Of a DNA stretch of 36,643 bases, positions 32,188-36,643 are shown piece by piece. Source of the DNA: Candidatus Sumerlaeota bacterium (GTDB lineage Bacteria > Sumerlaeota > Sumerlaeia > UBA8349). The translations under genes and the position numbers were made by a program. The notes beneath the pieces are model-generated. The model had not been told where the DNA came from, did not search any database, and saw only the letters and a list, made by a program, of their open reading frames with translations. The stretch lies in contig JAFGFN010000106.1 in assembly GCA_016931035.1 (NCBI GenBank), forward strand, positions 1-36,643. Direction: 5' to 3'. Each line of letters begins with the position of its first letter. Position 1 is the stretch's first letter.

Positions 32188-33105
32188 ATGATCGTTCACA
32201 TCCTCATCCATATCGTCTTGCCGATCTTCCTGTTGATCGGCATCGGGGCCGTGGTCCAAAGAGCCTTCACGCTCGACTTGGCCACGCTTTCCAAACTCAA
32301 CTTTTATGTGTTCGTTCCGGGAATCGTGTTCGCGAGACTTCTCGAGAATCGGCTGAGCGGCGAACTGGTCTCGGTCGTCATGACCTTCAACAGCGTGCAT
32401 TTCGCCCTGCTGCTTGCCCTGGCTTGGCTCGTCTTCGCCTCGAAGCGGTTTCGCTCCGAGCGTTCTCTCCTGACTCTCGGAACCCTGTTCAACAATTGCG
32501 GCAACTACGGCATCCCGTTCGCTCAGCTCGCGTTCGGCAGCATCGGGGTGGAGGTCATGGCCCTGACGATGGTGTTCCAGAACATCCTTATGTTCACTTT
32601 CGGGCTCTGGCTGGTGGGGGACAAACGCACCGGATGGCGGAAGAGGCTCTCGGGCATTCTGAAGGCGCCGGTTCTCTACGCGCTCGTTCTGGTCCCGCTC
32701 CTCGACGTTCTTCGGATCGAGTTGCCCCAACCCATTCTGTTTCCGCTCGAACAGATCGCCAACGGACTCATTCCGGTCGCGCTACTCACGCTCGGAGCGC
32801 AGCTGGCGACCACCCGGCGCAACGGGCGTCTGGCGCCCGTCGGAGCGGTTGCGGCAATGCGCCTAGGCGCCTCTCCCCTTCTGGCCGCGGCTCTGGCGTG
32901 GATTTGGATCGGTTTTCTTCCGACTCAGGCCGCGCAGGTCCTTCCGGTTCTCGTGTGCGCGGCCGGTTTGCCCGTCGCGGTCAACGTCTACGTTCTGGCG
33001 ATGGAATACGGACGCAAACCGGAATTGGCTTCGCGGATGGTTTTCTGGAGCACGCTCGCCAGCGCCGCGACGCTCGCCTTCTGGCTTTCCTTCTATGTCG
33101 AGTGA
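32188..33105 (+). CDS. AEC family permease (auxin efflux carrier-like)
   Basis: A 305-residue membrane protein with about nine or ten helices of the bile/auxin carrier (AEC, PF03547) family. Bacterial members transport malate, malonate or other organic acids; a few are efflux carriers. The family motif NNCGNYGIPF lies near residue 110, and the second half carries NGLIPVALLTLGAQLA, a typical conserved helix. The substrate cannot be read. The gene begins 6 bp after the lepA stop, so it is probably translated from the same message. A 390-bp gap follows. Confidence 0.87.
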   Translation: MIVHILIHIVLPIFLLIGIGAVVQRAFTLDLATLSKLNFYVFVPGIVFARLLENRLSGELVSVVMTFNSVHFALLLALAWLVFASKRFRSERSLLTLGTLFNNCGNYGIPFAQLAFGSIGVEVMALTMVFQNILMFTFGLWLVGDKRTGWRKRLSGILKAPVLYALVLVPLLDVLRIELPQPILFPLEQIANGLIPVALLTLGAQLATTRRNGRLAPVGAVAAMRLGASPLLAAALAWIWIGFLPTQAAQVLPVLVCAAGLPVAVNVYVLAMEYGRKPELASRMVFWSTLASAATLAFWLSFYVE

Positions 33106-33295
33106 AGCTGGAGCTGGAGATGGCCGCAATCCGAGCTCGAATCGGCTAGAGGTTGGAACCGCCGGCAGACCCTCACGGCCTCGATCCCGAGAAGCGCCGC
33201 GAGGTTCTCGAACGTCGAAGCGTGGCGGCCCTCATGATTCTGAATTCCACGAGGCTCTGCGGCAAGGAAAGGCCGCGGAGGGGGCAACACTCAAG

Positions 33296-33324
33296 TTGAC
33301 GAGACGACTTGTTTTCGCTATCGT
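33296..33324 (+). promoter_or_regulatory. Candidate promoter of the sialidase-aldolase-mdh genes
   Basis: TTGACG (33296-33301), a 17-bp spacer and TATCGT (33319-33324). Transcription would start near 33331, giving a leader of about 165 nt. Confidence 0.55.
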
Positions 33325-33346
33325 TCCACGGCCGTGAAAGACGCGA

Positions 33347-33370
33347 CCTTGCGGCGAACGTGTCGCAAGG
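33347..33370 (+). promoter_or_regulatory. Leader hairpin before the sialidase-like gene
   Basis: CCTTGCG (33347-33353) and CGCAAGG (33364-33370) form a perfect 7-bp stem around a 10-nt loop, starting about 16 nt after the predicted transcript start. Confidence 0.4.
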
Positions 33371-33495
33371 CGTTCCGTGCTCGCCCTCGGGCAAGTCCTG
33401 CGACATTCTTTCGGCCGCGTTCGCCCGATTCGTCGGCCAACGAACGCCGCGCGCAATGGGCTGGTCCGCCAATGGATATGGAAAGGTTCTGAACG

Positions 33496-34539
33496 ATGGA
33501 AGTGGGTCTTTTGAAAGACGAAATCGACAAGGCGCGAAGCCTGGCAGTGCTCCGGGAGGAATTCATCTACGACACGGCGCCGTTTCCGTCGTGTCACGCC
33601 TCGACCGTCGTCGAAACCGAAGAGGGACTGGTCTGCGCCTTCTTCGGCGGGACGCATGAAAGGCACCCGGACGTCGCGATTTGGGTCTCGCGTCAGGAGG
33701 GTTCGGTCTGGATCCCGCCCTTCGAGGCGGCGAATGGCGTCGAACCCGCGGAGGTTCGGTATCCGTGTTGGAACCCCGTGCTTTCCCAAATCGCGGGAGG
33801 GCCCTTGCTTCTCTTCTACAAGGTCGGCCCCAGTCCCAGCACGTGGTGGGGGATGATGACGGAGTCGACCGACGGCGGAAGAACGTGGTCCGAGCCCTGG
33901 CGCCTCCCCGAGGGTATCCTGGGCCCGATCAAGAACAAACCCATCCAGCTCCGCAACGGCGACCTCCTCTGTCCGTCGAGCGTCGAAGACGATGGGTGGC
34001 GCGTCCATTTCGAGCGCACGGCCGACGCGGGACGAACCTGGGAGCGGACCGCGCCGGTGAACGACGGCGTCGAGTTTCGCGCCATCCAGCCGGCGATTCT
34101 TGTCCACCCGGACGGACGGCTTCAGGCCCTGTGCCGGACCAAGCAGGACTGCATCGCCGAAGTCTGGTCGGAGGACGAAGGGCGAACGTGGGGCCCAATG
34201 CGGGCGATCGCTCTCCCAAACCCCGACGCGGGTTTCGACGCCGTGTCGCTGAGCGACGAACGCTACTTCCTGATCTACAATCATACGGTCCGAGGCGGCG
34301 ACTTCCCGCAGGCGCGCGAAATGCTCAACGTCGCGGTGAGCGACGACGGACGGGACTGGAAAGCGGCCTTCGTGTTGGAGAAGGGCGAGGGGCAGTTCTC
34401 CTATCCGGCGGCGATCCAAACATCCGATGGGATGGTTCACACGACGTACACGTATCACCGACGCACGATCAAACACGCCGTGATCGATCCGTCGAGTCTC
34501 GGTTCGCACGACATGCCCGACGGCCGATGGCCGGACTGA
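33496..34539 (+). CDS. Sialidase-like BNR-repeat protein, cytosolic
   Basis: A 347-residue six-bladed propeller protein of the sialidase (BNR_2) superfamily. Asp-box motifs of the form SxDxGxxW appear four times: STDGGRTWSEPW, TADAGRTWERT, SEDEGRTWGPM and a variant SDDGRDWKAA. There is no signal peptide, so it would act in the cytoplasm, unlike most true sialidases. Similar signal-less proteins in Planctomycetes-like genomes are annotated as exo-alpha-sialidases without proof; glycoside or lactone hydrolysis is possible. I did not map the Arg triad with confidence. The aldolase-family gene follows after a 121-bp gap that contains an inverted repeat, and mdh follows that. The ribosome binding site is weak. 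Confidence 0.82.
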   Translation: MEVGLLKDEIDKARSLAVLREEFIYDTAPFPSCHASTVVETEEGLVCAFFGGTHERHPDVAIWVSRQEGSVWIPPFEAANGVEPAEVRYPCWNPVLSQIAGGPLLLFYKVGPSPSTWWGMMTESTDGGRTWSEPWRLPEGILGPIKNKPIQLRNGDLLCPSSVEDDGWRVHFERTADAGRTWERTAPVNDGVEFRAIQPAILVHPDGRLQALCRTKQDCIAEVWSEDEGRTWGPMRAIALPNPDAGFDAVSLSDERYFLIYNHTVRGGDFPQAREMLNVAVSDDGRDWKAAFVLEKGEGQFSYPAAIQTSDGMVHTTYTYHRRTIKHAVIDPSSLGSHDMPDGRWPD

Positions 34540-34572
34540 ATACGGCGGGTTACAGGTTGAACGGTTCGAAAG

Positions 34573-34638
34573 TTCCAGGTTCGGGCGCGACAGACGGGGT
34601 TTCCTATCTTCTCCACCCTCGAACCTGCGAACCTGGAA
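34573..34638. repeat. Inverted word repeat, family 'GTTCCAGGTTC'
   Basis: TTCCAGGTTCG (34573-34583) and CGAACCTGGAA (34628-34638) are perfect 11-bp arms 44 bp apart. Words CAGGTTGAACGGTTCGAA just upstream and CGAACCTG between them share the family seen at 17241-17276. Stem-loop or recombination substrate are both possible. Confidence 0.6.
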
Positions 34639-34660
34639 TCTTGCTGGGTGGAGAAACGCT

Positions 34661-35584
34661 ATGGCAACGACCGAACTGAAGAAACCGCTGCGCGGAATCG
34701 TCCCCCCGATGGTGACGCCGCTTCTCGATCGCGACACTCTCGACGTCGAGGGGCTGGAACGTCTCGTCGAACACATTCTCGCCGGGGGCGTCCACGGCCT
34801 CTTCATCCTCGGCACGACGGGCGAGGCTCCCAGCCTCGGATACCGTCTGCGTCGCGACGCGATCGACCGCGTGTGCCGCCAAGTGGCGGGGCGCGTGCCG
34901 GTGCTGGTCGGGATCACGGACACAGCGTTCGTCGAATCGGTCGGTATCGCGCGCCACGCCGCCGACGCCGGAGCGCAGGGGGTGGTTCTGGCTCCGCCAT
35001 ACTACTTCCCGGCGGGTCAGGCCGAGCTTCTGGAATACCTTCAACATCTCGTCCCCGAGCTCCCTGTCCCCGTTTTCCTCTACAACATGCCGAGTCTGAC
35101 CAAACTCAACTTCGAGCCGCCCACGGTGCGCGCCGCCGCCGACATCCCGGGCGTCGCCGGGCTCAAAGACAGCTCGGCCAACATGATCTACTTCCACCAA
35201 CTCCAGGGACTGTTCAGAGATCGACCCGACTTCTCGCTCCTTGTCGGGCCGGAAGAACTCTTGGGCGAGACGCTCCTTCTCGGCGGTCACGGCGGCGTGA
35301 GCGGAGGCGCCAACGTCTGGCCCCGACTCTACGTCGCTCTCTACGAAGCGGCCCGCGCGCGCGATCTCGATCGCGTCGCCGCGCTTCACGAGCGAATCAT
35401 GCGCATCAGCTCGACGATCTACAGCGTGGGCCGGTACGGATCGAGCTTCCTCAAGGGGGTGAAGTGCTCGCTTTCGCTCAAGGGGATCTGCAGCGACTTC
35501 TTGGCCGAGCCGTTCCATCGGTTCCGACAAGAGGAGCGCGAGTCGATTCGCAAGCACATCGACGCGTTGGAGTCGGAACCGTAG
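34661..35584 (+). CDS. DHDPS/N-acetylneuraminate lyase family aldolase
   Basis: A 307-residue TIM-barrel class I aldolase of the DapA superfamily, which forms or splits 2-keto acids through a Schiff-base lysine. The pyruvate-carboxylate loop is GTTGE (51-55). The catalytic Tyr is Tyr141 in YNMP and the lysine is Lys169 in GLKDSS. GLKDSS with YNMPxxT is nearer to keto-deoxy-sugar-acid (KDG/HOG-type) aldolases than to DapA (GIKEA) or neuraminate lyase (GVKFT), so the substrate is probably a 2-keto-3-deoxy sugar acid. That is inference from motif. GGAG lies 8 nt before the ATG. It lies between the sialidase-like gene and mdh. Confidence 0.87.
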   Translation: MATTELKKPLRGIVPPMVTPLLDRDTLDVEGLERLVEHILAGGVHGLFILGTTGEAPSLGYRLRRDAIDRVCRQVAGRVPVLVGITDTAFVESVGIARHAADAGAQGVVLAPPYYFPAGQAELLEYLQHLVPELPVPVFLYNMPSLTKLNFEPPTVRAAADIPGVAGLKDSSANMIYFHQLQGLFRDRPDFSLLVGPEELLGETLLLGGHGGVSGGANVWPRLYVALYEAARARDLDRVAALHERIMRISSTIYSVGRYGSSFLKGVKCSLSLKGICSDFLAEPFHRFRQEERESIRKHIDALESEP

Positions 35585-35627
35585 AGAAGGAAATGTCGCG
35601 CGGAAGCGCCAAGAGAGGACGGGCCCC

Positions 35628-36557
35628 ATGATCAAGCGACCCAAGATTTCCATCGTCGGAGCGGGAAACGTCGGAGCGACGGCCGCCCACTGGGCGGCGG
35701 CGGCGGAACTCGGCGATATCGTTCTAGTGGACATCGTTGAGGGAGTGCCGCAGGGCAAAGGACTCGACCTCATGGAGGCCACGCCCGTCGTCGGCAAGGA
35801 CTCCTACGTGCGCGGAACCAACCGCTACGAGGAAACCGCCGGGTCCGACGTCGTGATCGTCACGGCCGGCCTCGCCCGAAAACCGGGGATGAGCCGGACC
35901 GATCTCCTGGTCAAGAACGCCGAGATCGTCGGCCAGGTGGCCGAGAACGTGGCGCGTTTCTCGCCCGAAGCGATCGTCATCGTCGTCTCGAACCCTCTGG
36001 ACGTCATGGCCTACGTCGCGATGAAGAAGACGGGCTTTCCGCGCGAGCGAATCGTCGGGATGGCGGGTATCCTCGACACCGCGCGCTACCGCGCCTTCAT
36101 CGCGATGGAATTGAACGTGTCGGTCGAGGACATCTCGGCGCTCGTTCTCGGGGGCCACGGCGACTCGATGGTGCCTCTCCCCCGCTACACCTCGATCGGC
36201 GGGATTCCCCTGGAACAATGGTTGCCTCAGGAGAAGATCGACGCCATCGTCCAACGCACCCGCGACGGCGGGATCGAGATTGTCAACTATCTCAAGACGG
36301 GCAGCGCCTTCTACGCTCCGTCCGCCGCGGCGGTTCAGATGGCCGAGGCGATTCTCAAGGACAAGAAACGCGTGTTGCCCTGCTCGGTCTGCCTTCAGGG
36401 CGAATACGGCCTGAGCGACGTATTCGTGGGCGTTCCCGTCGTCCTGGGCAAAGGCGGCGTCGAGAAGGTCCTCGAGATCGAACTGACCGAGGCCGAGCGC
36501 GACGCCTTGCGAACGTCCGCCGCGCACGTCCACGAGAGCATCGCCCAGCTGACATGA
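35628..36557 (+). CDS. mdh: Malate dehydrogenase (LDH-like type)
   Basis: A 309-residue cytosolic NAD-dependent enzyme that interconverts malate and oxaloacetate in the TCA cycle. The NAD fold opens with GAGNVG and an acidic Asp (VLVDI). Substrate-side residues are those of malate dehydrogenases: Arg84 and Arg90 in ARKPGMSR, Arg153 in ILDTARYR and the catalytic His177 in [14 protein letters not shown] is another family signature. The LDH-like short form (about 309 residues) is common in Bacillota, Chloroflexota and many candidate phyla. GAGGAC before the ATG is a fair ribosome binding site. It follows the aldolase-family gene by 43 bp. Nothing recognisable follows before the window ends. Confidence 0.96.
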   Translation: MIKRPKISIVGAGNVGATAAHWAAAAELGDIVLVDIVEGVPQGKGLDLMEATPVVGKDSYVRGTNRYEETAGSDVVIVTAGLARKPGMSRTDLLVKNAEIVGQVAENVARFSPEAIVIVVSNPLDVMAYVAMKKTGFPRERIVGMAGILDTARYRAFIAMELNVSVEDISALVLGGHGDSMVPLPRYTSIGGIPLEQWLPQEKIDAIVQRTRDGGIEIVNYLKTGSAFYAPSAAAVQMAEAILKDKKRVLPCSVCLQGEYGLSDVFVGVPVVLGKGGVEKVLEIELTEAERDALRTSAAHVHESIAQLT

Positions 36558-36643
36558 CAGGAGTTTCCCCAAGAATTCTGACTGATTAGGGTGACAACGT
36601 TGAGTGTGTTGGATTTGCGCGATTGGGCATCTGGAACAGTCCG

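Larger units (their letters stand above)
33106..33495. other. 390-bp intergenic region with promoter and leader hairpin
   Basis: No gene is supported here. It holds a short GCGGC/GCCGC inverted repeat after the permease, a good promoter-like pair (33296-33324) and a leader hairpin (33347-33370) before the sialidase-like gene. I see no clear terminator for the lepA-permease transcript. Confidence 0.6.

Noticed and set aside
33232..34923. A 563-codon minus-strand open frame opposite the sialidase-like gene
   Set aside because: It spans a real gene, an intergenic repeat and the start of the aldolase and has no recognisable domain.
36591..36643. Possible start of a further gene (GTG, then MTTLSVLDLRDWASGTV)
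   Set aside because: Only 17 codons are visible, there is no ribosome binding site at a fitting distance, and nothing is recognisable.

Overview
The window is GC-rich, gene-dense bacterial DNA carrying housekeeping genes (rpmB, pyrE, mazG, nth, dnaJ, lepA, mdh) next to families seen mainly in environmental and candidate-phylum bacteria. The best lineage clue is the adjacent pair of very large membrane proteins at 1828-7996: an Agl23/TIGR03663-type glycosyltransferase-like protein and a DUF2298/'Chlor_Arch_YYY' protein. These families are known mostly from Chloroflexota, Archaea and uncultured bacterial phyla. With the RRM-type RNA-binding protein and the word-like intergenic repeats, they suggest an uncultured bacterium of a Sumerlaeota/Hydrogenedentota/Planctomycetota-like lineage. 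That placement is inference and uncertain. I saw no transposase, integrase, phage gene, CRISPR array, tRNA or rRNA.

Layout. 62-1186 (-): secreted papain-like cysteine peptidase. 1491-1718 (+): rpmB with its own promoter and terminator. 1828-8512 (+): the Agl23-like/NHL fusion, the DUF2298 protein and a small two-helix membrane protein. 8581-12915 (-): a tight operon, in transcription order mazG, pyrE, an inositol-monophosphatase-family phosphatase and a GT39/ArnT-like glycosyltransferase. 13149-13946 (+): ymdB-type phosphodiesterase, divergent from mazG. 14194-14532 (-): RRM protein with an Arg/Gly/Asp-rich tail, behind a 572-bp upstream region rich in strong hairpins. 15105-16434 (-): nth followed by a CDP-alcohol phosphatidyltransferase. 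16554-17907 (+): GT2 glycosyltransferase and yceD. 17885-22941 (-): alpha/beta hydrolase, two zinc alcohol dehydrogenases, an amidohydrolase (sugar lactonase type) and an aldo/keto reductase. 23146-24240 (-): a divergent CofG-like radical SAM protein. 24329-27031 (+): AI-2E family permease, yicC and a membrane protein, closed by a perfect hairpin terminator. 27061-27204 (-): a candidate small RNA with its own promoter. 27317-33105 (+): lone AAA ATPase, SuhB-like phosphatase, dnaJ, lepA and an AEC-family permease. 33496-36557 (+): sialidase-like BNR protein, DHDPS/KDG-aldolase-family enzyme and malate dehydrogenase.

How the genes may work together. The membrane glycosyltransferases (1828-8512, 8581-10527) and the GT2 enzyme at 16554 look like polyprenyl-linked sugar transfer for surface glycans or glycoproteins. 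The dehydrogenases, lactonase-type amidohydrolase and aldo/keto reductase (18838-22941) resemble non-phosphorylating oxidation of a (deoxy)sugar such as L-fucose or L-galactose. The keto-acid aldolase-family enzyme at 34661 could supply a last step (inference). The -35/-10 pairs read in the window are close to the sigma-70 consensus (TTGACA/TTGCGG, 17-18 bp, TAnnnT), which helped locate transcript starts. The two strongest unexplained signals are structured RNAs with promoter-like sequences, at 27061-27204 and 14824-15022.
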